Source: Qipengyuania_C sp046254955 (GTDB taxonomy: Bacteria > Pseudomonadota > Alphaproteobacteria > Sphingomonadales > Sphingomonadaceae). From it: 64,000 bases of DNA. The notes beneath the pieces were generated by a model. It saw only the letters and a program-made list of their open reading frames with translations. It had not been told where the DNA came from and ran no database searches. The translations under genes and the position numbers were made by a program. Position 1 is the stretch's first letter; the number at the start of each line of letters is the position of its first letter. Location: positions 1,785,583 to 1,849,582 of the forward strand of contig NZ_JBJXRG010000001.1 of NCBI RefSeq assembly GCF_046254955.1, in the 5' to 3' direction. Shown piece after piece: positions 46,393 to 55,573 of the stretch.

Positions 46393-47646
46393 ATGCGGCA
46401 ACTTATTACAACTCTGGTAGCTGGCGCCTTGCTGGCTGGCTGCAGCTACTCCGATAGGCCGCAAGCCGCGTCTGCTCCTGCGGCGAGCGTCGAAGCGGTC
46501 CATGAGCGCGCGCTCGTACTCGATGCGCATGCCGACATTGTCATTCCGGGTGTTCCCAATCCCTATGTCGGACCCGACGGCCTCTCGAAGATCCACCCGA
46601 GCAAGCTGGCTGCGGGCAAGGTCGATGCGGTGGTGATGGCGGTAGCAGTACCGCCGGGACCGCGCACCGATGAGGGTGATGCCGCCGCGCGCGCCGAAGC
46701 CGATCTCAAGCTTGCGACGATACTCGATCTTGCCGATTCGAGTGATGCGCTGGCAATCGCCCGAACCGCTGACGACGTCCAATCCATCGCTGCTTCGGGC
46801 CAGACCGCGGTAATCATCGGCTTCCAGAATGCTCGCGCGTTGCAAGGCGAGATTGCCAATATCGACCGGTTTTATGTCTCTGGCGTGCGCGTCTTCGGGC
46901 TCAATCACATCGGCCATAATGAATTCGCCGACAGCTCGCGTCCGGTGTTCGATGGAGAGACCTTCACCTATGAGCCCGACGAAGAACATGGCGGCCTCTC
47001 TGCCTTGGGTTTCGCCGCGATCCAGCGGATCAATGCGCTCGGCGGTATCATCGACGTCTCGCAGTCCTCAAAGGCCACCACTTTGCAGGCAATCGACCTT
47101 TCGACTGCCCCGGTGATTGCGACACATTCGAATGCGCGGGGCCTTTCGGACGTATCGCGCAACCTGTCCGATGAGGAACTGGACGCGCTCGCTGCCAAGG
47201 GTGGGGTGATCAATATCGCGGTCTTCGCCGCCTATCTGGTCGACTATTCGGACGAGGCATTGCTGGGCGCGATCCGCAACCTGCGTCAAGCGACCGGCTT
47301 GCCCGAAGAGTACTCCTATCCCTACGAGCTCTATTGGGAGATCGACGATCTCGAAAAGCGCGGCGCGTTCCTCATGGCGATGCGCGACATTATCGGCACC
47401 GGATCGGTCGAGCTGCTGGTTGACCATGTCGACTACGTGGCCCAGCGCATCGGGATCGACCATGTTGGCATCGGCAGCGATTTCAATCACGGCGGCGGGA
47501 TTGACGGATTCACCGATGCGAGCGAGGCCTCCAATGTCACTGCCGAGCTGATCAAGCGCGGCTATTCGGCGGATGACATCGCCAAGATCTGGGGCGGCAA
47601 CTTCCTGCGCGTGATGCGGGCGGCAGAGGCGGGCGCTGCCCGCTAG
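46393..47646 (+). CDS. Membrane dipeptidase (M19 family) lipoprotein
   Basis: This family cleaves dipeptides with a binuclear zinc site. The 417-residue protein has a lipobox at LLAGCSYS. Conserved motifs are LDAHADIVIPG (HxD), GLNHIGHNEFADSS, ATHSNARGLSDVSRNLSDEEL, and DHVGIGSDFNHGG. It is convergent with the small membrane protein gene at 47643, overlapping by four bases. Confidence 0.92.
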   Translation: MRQLITTLVAGALLAGCSYSDRPQAASAPAASVEAVHERALVLDAHADIVIPGVPNPYVGPDGLSKIHPSKLAAGKVDAVVMAVAVPPGPRTDEGDAAARAEADLKLATILDLADSSDALAIARTADDVQSIAASGQTAVIIGFQNARALQGEIANIDRFYVSGVRVFGLNHIGHNEFADSSRPVFDGETFTYEPDEEHGGLSALGFAAIQRINALGGIIDVSQSSKATTLQAIDLSTAPVIATHSNARGLSDVSRNLSDEELDALAAKGGVINIAVFAAYLVDYSDEALLGAIRNLRQATGLPEEYSYPYELYWEIDDLEKRGAFLMAMRDIIGTGSVELLVDHVDYVAQRIGIDHVGIGSDFNHGGGIDGFTDASEASNVTAELIKRGYSADDIAKIWGGNFLRVMRAAEAGAAR

Positions 47647-48134
47647 ACATCTTCTCCTGGCGTGATCTTCTCCATCACCCGCCTGAGCGTAAGATAGATC
47701 ATGGCCACTGTTGCCGCGATAAGGGCAGTCATCAGTACGCAGCCCGCGAACAGGATTTCGTAGAGGTTCTTGTACCAGGTCGCCGGGAGCTCTTCGAACT
47801 CGCCTACCGGGAGGACGAAAGCGAGCAACACCAAGAGGCTCATCATCAGCGATGCAGTGGCAAGTTTCGCTACCAGATCGACATTACGGTAGGCTTCTTC
47901 GTCGAAATCCTTGTCCATCCGGCGCAGCATCCCGATGAGGGTCAGCATTAGGGCCAGCACCGTTGCCGAAGCGGTCGCGATGGCGGATCCCAGGTAAAGT
48001 CCGGCGCGGCTCAGAGCTTCGAGTAACTGGATCGCTTCTGCCGCGCTGTAGACGCTGCCGATAGCGTATCGCGCGCCGGACCCGATCGCGCAAATTGCGA
48101 GAAAGGTAAGGCCCGGCCAAATGCGATTGGTCAT
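47643..48134 (-). CDS. Four-helix membrane protein, uncharacterised
   Basis: The 163-residue protein has about four membrane helices: about residues 5-20, 35-60, 78-102 and 120-150. Loops contain YRNVDLVAKLATASLMM and the Glu-rich VGEFEELPATWYKN. No family was recognised. The start at 48134 (MTNRIW) is preferred to 48161. It overlaps the dipeptidase end by four bases and is convergent with it. Confidence 0.75.
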   Translation of the reverse strand: MTNRIWPGLTFLAICAIGSGARYAIGSVYSAAEAIQLLEALSRAGLYLGSAIATASATVLALMLTLIGMLRRMDKDFDEEAYRNVDLVAKLATASLMMSLLVLLAFVLPVGEFEELPATWYKNLYEILFAGCVLMTALIAATVAMIYLTLRRVMEKITPGEDV

Positions 48135-48288
48135 GATTTTCCCCGTGAGTTTCGAAACCAACGGGCGACGGGCCGGTTAGGTCCGGTAAGTGGCGATGAG
48201 AATGGTTCTTGCGATCGCCCGCATATCGATGAGGTACTGGCCACGCGCGAGTGAGGCGGTTAGCAGGAGCTAACGGAGGAAGATGCTG

Positions 48289-49407
48289 ATGGCCGAAGTA
48301 ACGGGGCAAAACGGAAAGACGGTCGGAAGATGGGTGCTGCGGGCGCTCGCGCTGGTGCTCGTGGCAGGTACGTTGCTCAGCACGACCGATCTCAACCAGT
48401 GGTGGATCAGGATTTGGGATTTCCCGCGCATCCAGCTCCTTATCGCGATGGTTGTGATCGCCGCTGCGCTTTGGTTGTTCGACCGGCCGTGGCGCCCGTG
48501 GTTGCCGCTGGTGCTGGCAGCTCTCTCGATCTGGCAAATCTACCGGGTTTATCCCTACACCGCACTGGCATCTCCGGAAGTGGGCGTGGCTTCGCCCCAA
48601 GAAGCCCGCCGCGATGGTTGCTTCAGCGTGCTGGCGCACAATGTGCTGCAATCCAACCGCGAGTACGATCGCACGATCGAGCTGATCCGTGAGACCGATG
48701 CCGACGTCGTGCTGCTGATGGAGACCGACCAGGCCTGGCTCGATGCCCTCGCGCCGGTGCTCGAGAACTATCCCGGACAGATACGCCGTCCGCTCGACAA
48801 CACGTACGGCATCATGCTGGCGACGCGATTGCCGATGGCCGACTCCTCGATCCAGGATCTTGCCCAGGAAGATACACCTTCGGTCTTCGCGACGCTCACG
48901 GCCGGCAAGCGCTTGTTTCGCCTGATTGGTTTGCATCCGCGCCCACCGCAGCCAAACCAGGATACCGAAGAGCGCGATGCGGAGATTATCGTCGCGGCCC
49001 GGCAGTCGCGCGATATGGAGCTTCCGGTACTTGCGCTGGGTGACTTCAACGATGTTGCCTGGTCCGATACCACGCAGCTGTTCAAAGATATCGGCAGTTT
49101 CCTTGATCCGCGTATCGGCCGCGGAACCTTTGCCACCTTCCCCGCCGACATGGTGTGGCTTGGCTGGCCGCTCGATCACCTTTTCGTAACCGAGGAATTT
49201 CTCGTTTCGGAAATGAGGGTGGGGGCCCCGGTCGGATCCGATCACCGGCCCGTACATGCCAGCCTGTGCCTCGATCCGGCATCCGCTGAAGGCCGTAACG
49301 AGGATACCGAAGGTCCGAGTGCAGAGGACGAGGCAGAAGCGAACGAGGTGATGGAAGAGTTCAAGGAAGACGAGGCGAAGGACAGGATCGAAGGCGAGGA
49401 GGGTTAG
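48289..49407 (+). CDS. Membrane-anchored endonuclease/exonuclease/phosphatase
   Basis: The 372-residue protein has three N-terminal membrane helices (about residues 15-85), then an EEP domain facing the periplasm. Motifs are LAHNVLQSNREYDRTIELIRETDADVVLLMETD, GDFNDVAWSDT and SDHRPVHASLCLDP. The C-terminal tail is Glu/Asp-rich. Start at 48289 is preferred to 48283 because GGAGGA at 48275-48280 gives a normal spacing of eight bases. Its substrate could be nucleic acid or a phospholipid head group. Confidence 0.87.
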   Translation: MAEVTGQNGKTVGRWVLRALALVLVAGTLLSTTDLNQWWIRIWDFPRIQLLIAMVVIAAALWLFDRPWRPWLPLVLAALSIWQIYRVYPYTALASPEVGVASPQEARRDGCFSVLAHNVLQSNREYDRTIELIRETDADVVLLMETDQAWLDALAPVLENYPGQIRRPLDNTYGIMLATRLPMADSSIQDLAQEDTPSVFATLTAGKRLFRLIGLHPRPPQPNQDTEERDAEIIVAARQSRDMELPVLALGDFNDVAWSDTTQLFKDIGSFLDPRIGRGTFATFPADMVWLGWPLDHLFVTEEFLVSEMRVGAPVGSDHRPVHASLCLDPASAEGRNEDTEGPSAEDEAEANEVMEEFKEDEAKDRIEGEEG

Positions 49408-49643
49408 GCGCAGGCTGCGCAATGTACCCGGGATCTCGGCGCGAAATCCTACTGGATGGAGCACATGGAGCACTGTCCATGGGGCGAAAAATCTGGTGGA
49501 CGTGTGGCGCTGAATTGCCGGAAAATTTGCGATAATACCTATCAAAAAGAACAACTTGCTCATGCGGAAGGAGATAGCAACCTGAGCGCAGGTAGGAAAA
49601 TAGTTCGACGAACTTCAGCCGCCCGTCAGCCCCACCCTATACT

Positions 49644-49693
49644 CGTCATCCCCGCGGTTGCGAAGCAGGCCGAAGGCCAACGCGGGGATCCAG
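49644..49693 (+). repeat. Palindromic repeat, copy A
   Basis: CGTCATCCCCGCG (49644-49656) and CGCGGGGATCCAG (49681-49693) form a nine-base palindrome with a 24-base loop holding a second small stem (GGCCGAAGGCC). The last base is directly before the GIY-YIG stop codon at 49694. Copies B, C and D lie at 50.0-50.2 kb in both orientations. REP-like or terminator-like function is inferred. Confidence 0.8.
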
Positions 49694-50005
49694 TCAACCC
49701 AAAGACTCGAATCCCAAGTCCTTCGCCAGATCGCGCCAGTTAGGATTGCCTTCCTCGATCAGCCTGATCTTCCACGCACGGTTCCATTTCTTGAGTTGCT
49801 TCTCGCGAATGATCGCAGCCTCCATGTCTTCGTGGACTTCGAACCAGACGAGACGTTTGATGCTGTGCTGTTTGGTGAAGCCTTCGAAGGTTTCATTCCG
49901 GTGCTGGTAGATACGAGCGATGAGGTCCGAGGTCACGCCGATATGCAAAGTGCCGTTTCGCTTCGAGGCGAGAATGTAAACGAATGGCTTGAACTCGCGC
50001 GGCAT
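49694..50005 (-). CDS. Small GIY-YIG endonuclease bracketed by inverted repeats
   Basis: The 103-residue protein is a stand-alone GIY-YIG nuclease of the UPF0213-like group. FVYILASKRNGTLHIGVTSDLIARIYQHRN contains the GIY-YIG core and the catalytic arginine, followed by GFTKQHSIKRLVWFEVHEDMEAAIIREKQLKKW with the metal-binding Glu. It lies between repeat copy A, which abuts its stop, and copy B, which starts 14 bases before its start. Proteins of this kind have unknown substrates. Confidence 0.9.
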   Translation of the reverse strand: MPREFKPFVYILASKRNGTLHIGVTSDLIARIYQHRNETFEGFTKQHSIKRLVWFEVHEDMEAAIIREKQLKKWNRAWKIRLIEEGNPNWRDLAKDLGFESLG

Positions 50006-50018
50006 TGCGCTGTGCTAT

Positions 50019-50045
50019 CTGGATTCCCGCCTACGCGGGAATGAC
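50019..50045 (-). repeat. Palindromic repeat, copy B
   Basis: CTGGATTCCCGC-CTAC-GCGGGAATGAC is the reverse of copy A, with eight-base arms (50023-50030 and 50035-50042) and a four-base loop. It lies immediately upstream of the GIY-YIG ATG. Orientation inverted relative to copy A brackets the gene. Confidence 0.85.
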
Positions 50046-50065
50046 AATGCGTTAATCTAGCCGAT

Positions 50066-50092
50066 GTCACCCCCGCGCAGGCGGGGGTCCAG
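50066..50092 (+). repeat. Palindromic repeat, copy C
   Basis: GTCACCCCCGC-GCAG-GCGGGGGTCCAG carries the same orientation as copy A, with compensating changes in both arms (C to T-type replacements on both sides), so the stem is retained. It lies 20 bases after copy B. Confidence 0.85.
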
Positions 50093-50141
50093 CGGCAATC
50101 ATGCACGACGCCATTCTGGATTGACCTTCGGTCAGCTGCGC

Positions 50142-50164
50142 TTCCCCGCTTTCGCGGGAATGAC
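50142..50164 (-). repeat. Palindromic repeat, copy D
   Basis: TTCCCCGC-TTTC-GCGGGAATGAC is in copy B orientation, with an imperfect outer pair. With copy C it brackets 49 bases that hold no reading frame; CTGGATTGAC at 50116-50125 looks like a degraded repeat start. The 50165-50355 stretch before the next gene holds no other structure I recognised. Confidence 0.75.
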
Positions 50165-50355
50165 TACTTGGTAGGGGGAGCTCCGGATCATCCTGCATCT
50201 GCCTAAGGGCCGGGGCGACGAATGTGGTGATGTCGGGCTGTGGGTGGGAAGCGGACAACCCGCGATTTGAGCTATCTCTGCTCGTTTCCACCTAGTTGGA
50301 CAGAACGCCCATAATTCCTTAGCTTGCTCAGCAGAGTCAGGATGAGGGAGCAGGC

Positions 50356-51078
50356 TTGGCAGAATATCCCATTCGTATCGATGATGATGCGCGATTCATG
50401 CGTATCGTCGGCTGGATTCTATTTGCGATCACCCTGGGCGCGTTTGTGCAGAGCTATTTCATCCCGCTCGTTAGCGGCGAGTTTGAATCCGCCAATATCT
50501 GGATGCACCCTCATGCTGTCATCAGCTTTGCATTCGCGGGACTTTTTATCGCGCAGCCTTGGCTGGTGCTGAAGCGCAACTGGCGCTGGCATAAGGCCAT
50601 CGGCTGGGTGCTTGGCGTGTTTGTGCTTGGCGCAGTCATAACTGGTGTGGGTGTTCAGTTTGGGATGTGGCCGACTGTTGCCGAAGACGGCCAAAACCGC
50701 ATTCCCGCAGCTTTCCGCCTTTTCCAACTGTTACCGACGCTATCACTGTTCTTCGTCGCGGGTGTTTTGATGCGGAAGCGGATGGACTGGCATTGGCGGC
50801 TAATGTTCCACTCCGCCTATGCTCCAGTCGGTACAGCGATAGGGCGCTTTGTTCGGCAGATTCCCGACCCTCCGCTGGGCGGACCAGGCCAGTTTCTCAG
50901 CTTTCTGCTCGTGATGGGTCTGGTCGCGATGTGTGTAAGTGACAAGATCCGCTATGGCCGAGTGCACTGTGCAAACTGGATTGGTCTCTTGTTCAACATC
51001 GCAACTGTGCCTTTATCTCTCTATTTCGCAAGCACGGACTGGTATGCGGCGCTGTCGCTGGGGCCAAATGCACAATAA
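50356..51078 (+). CDS. Uncharacterised polytopic membrane protein
   Basis: The 240-residue protein has about seven membrane helices (starts near residues 16, 48, 78, 108, 145, 178, 203) and paired histidine-rich turns HPHAVISFAFAGLFIA and WHWRLMFHSAYAPVGTAIGR that resemble haem or quinone-handling small membrane families. The start is TTG at 50356 with GAGGGAG six bases upstream; no ATG gives the same length. It could be a DUF2306-like protein, but this is uncertain. Confidence 0.75.
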   Translation: MAEYPIRIDDDARFMRIVGWILFAITLGAFVQSYFIPLVSGEFESANIWMHPHAVISFAFAGLFIAQPWLVLKRNWRWHKAIGWVLGVFVLGAVITGVGVQFGMWPTVAEDGQNRIPAAFRLFQLLPTLSLFFVAGVLMRKRMDWHWRLMFHSAYAPVGTAIGRFVRQIPDPPLGGPGQFLSFLLVMGLVAMCVSDKIRYGRVHCANWIGLLFNIATVPLSLYFASTDWYAALSLGPNAQ

Positions 51079-51226
51079 CCCCAGACAGGTCAGGCCCGAT
51101 CTCCTCATCCCGTACCTTGCTTGCGCGTTGTTCGCAAAGGGTGCAGCGGGAGTGGAAATTGGCGGCCACTGTAAACGTCCGCAATTGGGTCGTTAGCAGA
51201 AATTCAGCTTCCGACCCTGCGCGCTG

Positions 51227-52900
51227 TCACCTCGTTAGCTTCTTGTACGCCAACCGCGTAGGCCGATCTGCCGCATCGCCGAGCCGTCGTCGCTTGTCCT
51301 CCTCGTAAGCTTCGAAGTTGCCTTCGAACCATTCGACATGGCTGTTGCCTTCGAAGGCGAGGATATGCGTTGCCAGACGGTCGAGGAAGAAGCGATCGTG
51401 CGAGATCACAACCGCGCAGCCGGCGAAATTCTCGATCGCGTCTTCCAGCGCGCCGAGCGTTTCGACGTCGAGGTCGTTGGTCGGCTCGTCCAGCAGCAGC
51501 ACATTGCCGCCTTGCTTGAGCATCTTGGCCATGTGCACGCGGTTGCGTTCGCCGCCCGATAGCTTGCCGACATTCTTCTGCTGGTCGGCGCCTTTGAAGT
51601 TGAACGCGCCGACGTAAGCGCGCGTGCTGGTGTCGTGGCCGTTGACCTGCATGTAATCGAGCCCGTCGGAGATTTCCTCCCACACATTGTTCGTGCCCGT
51701 CAGATCATCGCGGCTCTGGTCGACATAGCCAAGATGCACGGTGTCGCCGATTTCGATTGTGCCGCTATCGGGCGTTTCCTGCCCAGTAATGATCTTGAAC
51801 AATGTCGACTTGCCCGCGCCGTTCGGTCCGATGACGCCAACGATGCCGCCCGGCGGCAGCATGAAGGAGAGGTTCTCGAATAGCAGCTTGTCGCCGTAGG
51901 CCTTGGTCAGGTTCTTGGCCTCGATCACCTTGCCGCCGAGCCGCTCGGGCACCTGAATCACGATTTGCGCCTTGCCGGGCTTGCGATCTTTCTGGTTTTC
52001 CTGAAGCTGTTCGAACTTGCGGATACGGGCCTTGGACTTGGTCTGGCGCGCCGCGGGCGTCTGCCGGATCCACTCCAGCTCGCGGCTGAGCGCTTTCTGG
52101 CGGCCCGACTCCTCGCGGCTTTCCTGATCGAGACGCTTGGCCTTTTTCTCGAGATAGGTCGAGTAATTGCCTTCATACGGATAGTAGGATCCGCGATCGA
52201 GCTCGAGGATCCATTCGACGACATTATCGAGGAAGTAGCGATCGTGGGTGATCATCAGCACCGCACCGGCGTATTCCTTGAGATGGTTTTCCAGCCATTC
52301 AACGCTTTCGGCATCGAGGTGGTTGGTCGGCTCGTCCAGCAGCAGGATCGATGGCTTCTGGATGAGCAGGCGGGTGAGCGCGACGCGGCGCTTCTCACCG
52401 CCCGAAAGGCTTTCAACGCCCATGTCGGACGGCGGACAGCGCAGCGCTTCCATCGCGATTTCGAGCTGGTTGTCGAGTGTCCAACCATCGACCGCGTCGA
52501 TCTTGGTCTGCAGTTCGGCCATCTCGTCGCCAAGCTTCTCGTAGTCAGCGTCCGGCTCGGCCATTTGCGCGGCGATAGCATTGTATTTCTCGACCAGTTC
52601 GGCGGTTTCGCGCGCGCCATCGCGGACGTTTTCCAGCACGGTCTTGGTCGGATCGAGCTCAGGCTCCTGCGGCAGGTAGCCCACGGTGATGTTCTCGCCC
52701 GGCCACGCCTCGCCCGAAAAATCGGTGTCGATCCCGGCCATGATCTTCATTAACGTCGACTTGCCCACGCCGTTCGGGCCCACGATGCCGATCTTGGCGC
52801 CTTGGTAGAACTGCAGGTTGATGTTCGAGAGCACCGGCTTTTGCGCTCCGGGGAAGCTCTTGGTCATGCCTTTCATGACGAATGCGTACTGGGCGGCCAT
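51227..52900 (-). CDS. ettA: Energy-dependent translational throttle protein EttA (ABC-F)
   Basis: EttA binds the ribosomal E site and gates the first elongation step by energy charge. The 557-residue protein has two ATP-binding cassettes with Walker A GPNGVGKST and GPNGAGKST, and signatures LSGGEKRR and LSGGERNR. The linker between them includes the P-site-tRNA-interaction segment rich in Lys/Arg (KALSRELEWIRQTPAARQTKSKARI). The start at 52900 (MAAQYAFVMKGM) matches the family. The TonB receptor is divergent. Confidence 0.96.
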   Translation of the reverse strand: MAAQYAFVMKGMTKSFPGAQKPVLSNINLQFYQGAKIGIVGPNGVGKSTLMKIMAGIDTDFSGEAWPGENITVGYLPQEPELDPTKTVLENVRDGARETAELVEKYNAIAAQMAEPDADYEKLGDEMAELQTKIDAVDGWTLDNQLEIAMEALRCPPSDMGVESLSGGEKRRVALTRLLIQKPSILLLDEPTNHLDAESVEWLENHLKEYAGAVLMITHDRYFLDNVVEWILELDRGSYYPYEGNYSTYLEKKAKRLDQESREESGRQKALSRELEWIRQTPAARQTKSKARIRKFEQLQENQKDRKPGKAQIVIQVPERLGGKVIEAKNLTKAYGDKLLFENLSFMLPPGGIVGVIGPNGAGKSTLFKIITGQETPDSGTIEIGDTVHLGYVDQSRDDLTGTNNVWEEISDGLDYMQVNGHDTSTRAYVGAFNFKGADQQKNVGKLSGGERNRVHMAKMLKQGGNVLLLDEPTNDLDVETLGALEDAIENFAGCAVVISHDRFFLDRLATHILAFEGNSHVEWFEGNFEAYEEDKRRRLGDAADRPTRLAYKKLTR

Positions 52901-53162
52901 CGAGGGGTCCTTCGGGAATCTGGAAATGCTTTGAGAATCTGTGCGCGCAGATAGGATGTGCGGGCGCGCGGGGCAAGCGTGGTGGTAATCGCGCAACGCT
53001 TAGGACGCGATTGTGGAGCAAGCGTGCGTTCAAATTGACGTGGCGGGCATTCGCGGCAATCACTGCAGCCGACTTGAGCAATCAGGCACGGTGGTAACGA
53101 GGCAGCCTGCATTCCGAGAGGAATGTGTTGCAGGCAAGCGCTCCGGACAGGGATCCAAATTC

Positions 53163-55496
53163 ATGAAGATCGCAACCAAATTTCTCGTTTCGGCTGGGAG
53201 CTTTGCGCTCGCAGCTGTGATGGCGCAGGCGCCGGCCCATGCGCAGGACGCGCAGGCCAGCGAAGAAGATGGCGGCCTCGGTACGATCATCGTGACCGCG
53301 CAGCGCCGCGAAGAGAACATCCAGGATGTGCCGATCTCGGTTACTGCCGTGAGCCAGGATACACTGGCGGCGATCGGCAGCGGCGGGCAGGATATCCGTT
53401 CGCTTTCGGGCCGGGTGCCCAGCCTGATCGTCGAATCCTCGTTCGGGAGGACATTCCCGCGCTTCTATATTCGCGGGCTGGGCAATACCGACTTCGATTT
53501 CAACGCTTCGCAGCCGGTCAGCCTCGTCTATGATGACGTTGTACTCGAAAACCCGATCCTCAAGGGCTTCCCGGTGTTCGACATGCAGCAGGTCGAAGTG
53601 CTGCGCGGGCCGCAAGGCACGCTGTTCGGGCGCAATACGCCGGCCGGGATCGTCAAGTTCGATTCGGTCAAACCCCAGGATGTGGCCGAGGGATATGCCC
53701 GTCTCTCCTACGGACGGTTCAACAATGTGAACGCCGAAGCGGCTTTGAATATTCCGATGGGCGATCGCTTCAGCGTACGCGTTTCGGGCCTCTTCCAACG
53801 CCAGTCCGACTATGTGGACAACGTGCTGCCTTCGGGCACCGAAGAAAATGCTTTCGGCGGATATGAGGACTTCGCACTGCGTGTTCAGGCACTGGCCCAG
53901 CTCACCGACACGCTCGACGTTTTGCTGACCGGCCAGGTGCGTGACCTGACCGGCACGGCTCGCCTCTTCCGGGCGAACAACTTCACCCGCGGAGAGGAAG
54001 GCCTGAACGCCAATTTCGATCGCGATGTTGTCACCACTGATGGCCAGAATGACCAGTCGCTAACCGCTACCAATGCTACGGCCCGGATCACATGGGATGT
54101 CGGGCCGGTCTCGATCATCTCCGTCACCAGCCTATGGAATGCGGATTCCACTTCAGTGGGCGATGTCGATGGCGGCTTCGGGCTTGCCGACTTCCCGCCG
54201 TCGGGCCCCGGAGTTATCCCCTTCACCGCAGAAACGCGCGACACGGTGCCGGATCTGCGCCAGTTCACTCAGGAGCTGCGTATTGCCAGCAATGGCGATG
54301 GGCCCCTCAGCTATCAGGCCGGGTTCTTTTATTTCGATGAAGAGCTCGAGATCCTGAGCGAGAACTACTCCACTTTGGGCGATCCGCTCAACGCGACGGG
54401 CGGGGTGAACATCGTCGTCTTGCAGGAGCAGGAAAGCGAAGCCTTTGGCTTGTTCGGCTCGATCACCTACGAGCTTTCCGAACAGCTCAGCGTGACCGGC
54501 GGCTTGCGCTACAATGACGACAAGCGCGATTTCGTAGTCGTCCGCAGCCAGGATACGCAGTTCCCGACATTCCTGCAGAACCCGCTGGGTACCGTAACCC
54601 GCGAAGTGAGCGATGACACGCTGACCTGGGATGCCAGCCTGACCTATGCGGCGAGCGATGACCTCAATCTCTATGCCCGCGTCGCGCGAGGCTACCGCGC
54701 GCCCAGCATCCAGGGCCGTATCCTGTTCCCGCCGGCAACCGCTACGCCGCTGGAAGACGGCGTATCTGTGGCAGGTTCGGAGACCATCACTTCCTACGAG
54801 GCTGGCATCAAGTCGACACTTCTTGACGGGAAGGCTCGCTTCAATCTTTCGGGCTTCTACTACAATCTGAACGATGCGCAGCTCACTGCGGTGGGCGGCG
54901 ACGTAAATGCCAACCGTGTTATCAATGCTGACAATGTGCGCGGCTACGGCTTTGAGATGGATGCCCAATTTGCGCCGACACGCCAGCTGCTGCTGACTGC
55001 CAGCCTGAGTTACAACGACACCGAAATCCAAGACGAGAATCTGACGAGCGCTGCCTGCGGCGGCGTAAGGGTCGATACTTTTCCTGATGTTTCGCTCTGC
55101 ACAATCCAGGATCCGATTGTCACCGCTGCTGCGCCGTTCTCCGCTGCGATCGTCAGCATTGATGGCAACAGCCTGCCGCAATCGCCGAAGTGGATCGCCA
55201 ATTGGACGGCGCGCTACGACTTCCCGGTCGGGAATGGCGATGTCTACCTGTTCACTGACTGGGCTTATCGTTCGAAGATCAATTTTTTCCTCTACGAATC
55301 GCTGGAGTTCCAAGACAAGCGTATGCTCGAAGGCGGTGTGCGGGTCGGTTATGAAACCGATCGCTACGAGATTGCTGCGTTCGTGCGGAATATCACAAAC
55401 GATGTTTCGGCTGTAAGCGGGATCGACTTCAACAACCTCACGGCGATGGTCAACGAGCCGCGCATCTGGGGCGTCGAAGTCGGCTTCAACTGGTAG
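53163..55496 (+). CDS. TonB-dependent outer-membrane receptor
   Basis: The 777-residue precursor has a signal peptide (LVSAGSFALAAVMAQAPAHA) and a TonB-box-like region GTIIVTAQRREENIQDVPISVTAVS. The plug domain contains SLSGRVPSLIVESSFGRTFPRFYIRGLGNTD, VLRGPQGTLFGRNTPAGI, and the barrel ends with VEVGFNW. It lacks an N-terminal signalling domain of the FecA type. The substrate is not clear from sequence; the group includes iron-chelate and carbohydrate transporters of sphingomonads. It starts at 53163 because the earlier in-frame part is not signal-like. Confidence 0.93.
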   Translation: MKIATKFLVSAGSFALAAVMAQAPAHAQDAQASEEDGGLGTIIVTAQRREENIQDVPISVTAVSQDTLAAIGSGGQDIRSLSGRVPSLIVESSFGRTFPRFYIRGLGNTDFDFNASQPVSLVYDDVVLENPILKGFPVFDMQQVEVLRGPQGTLFGRNTPAGIVKFDSVKPQDVAEGYARLSYGRFNNVNAEAALNIPMGDRFSVRVSGLFQRQSDYVDNVLPSGTEENAFGGYEDFALRVQALAQLTDTLDVLLTGQVRDLTGTARLFRANNFTRGEEGLNANFDRDVVTTDGQNDQSLTATNATARITWDVGPVSIISVTSLWNADSTSVGDVDGGFGLADFPPSGPGVIPFTAETRDTVPDLRQFTQELRIASNGDGPLSYQAGFFYFDEELEILSENYSTLGDPLNATGGVNIVVLQEQESEAFGLFGSITYELSEQLSVTGGLRYNDDKRDFVVVRSQDTQFPTFLQNPLGTVTREVSDDTLTWDASLTYAASDDLNLYARVARGYRAPSIQGRILFPPATATPLEDGVSVAGSETITSYEAGIKSTLLDGKARFNLSGFYYNLNDAQLTAVGGDVNANRVINADNVRGYGFEMDAQFAPTRQLLLTASLSYNDTEIQDENLTSAACGGVRVDTFPDVSLCTIQDPIVTAAAPFSAAIVSIDGNSLPQSPKWIANWTARYDFPVGNGDVYLFTDWAYRSKINFFLYESLEFQDKRMLEGGVRVGYETDRYEIAAFVRNITNDVSAVSGIDFNNLTAMVNEPRIWGVEVGFNW

Positions 55497-55509
55497 CGAG
55501 AGATGGAAT

Positions 55510-55553
55510 GTGCGGTTTGCCAAGCGAGTGTACGCTCGCTTGGCAAACTGCGC
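55510..55553. terminator. Very strong hairpin after TonB receptor gene
   Basis: GTTTGCCAAGCGAG (55515-55528) and CTCGCTTGGCAAAC (55535-55548) are perfect inverted copies with a six-base loop (TGTACG), and flanking bases extend the stem to about 19 pairs with two wobble pairs. It lies 14 bases after the stop of the receptor and 20 bases before the ydbS-like gene. No T-run follows, so it may act with Rho or protect the 3' end rather than be a classical terminator. Confidence 0.7.
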
Positions 55554-55573
55554 GCGCCTGCTAGATCGGGCTA

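Noticed and set aside
49644..50164. The four palindromic repeats as a CRISPR array
   Set aside because: Copies are in both orientations, spacing is irregular (20 to more than 300 bases), and no cas genes are near.
50067..50291. Minus-strand 74-codon frame containing HSRESG
   Set aside because: It is made by repeat copies C and D; this tripeptide pattern recurs wherever the repeat occurs, and no ribosome site or conserved domain is present.
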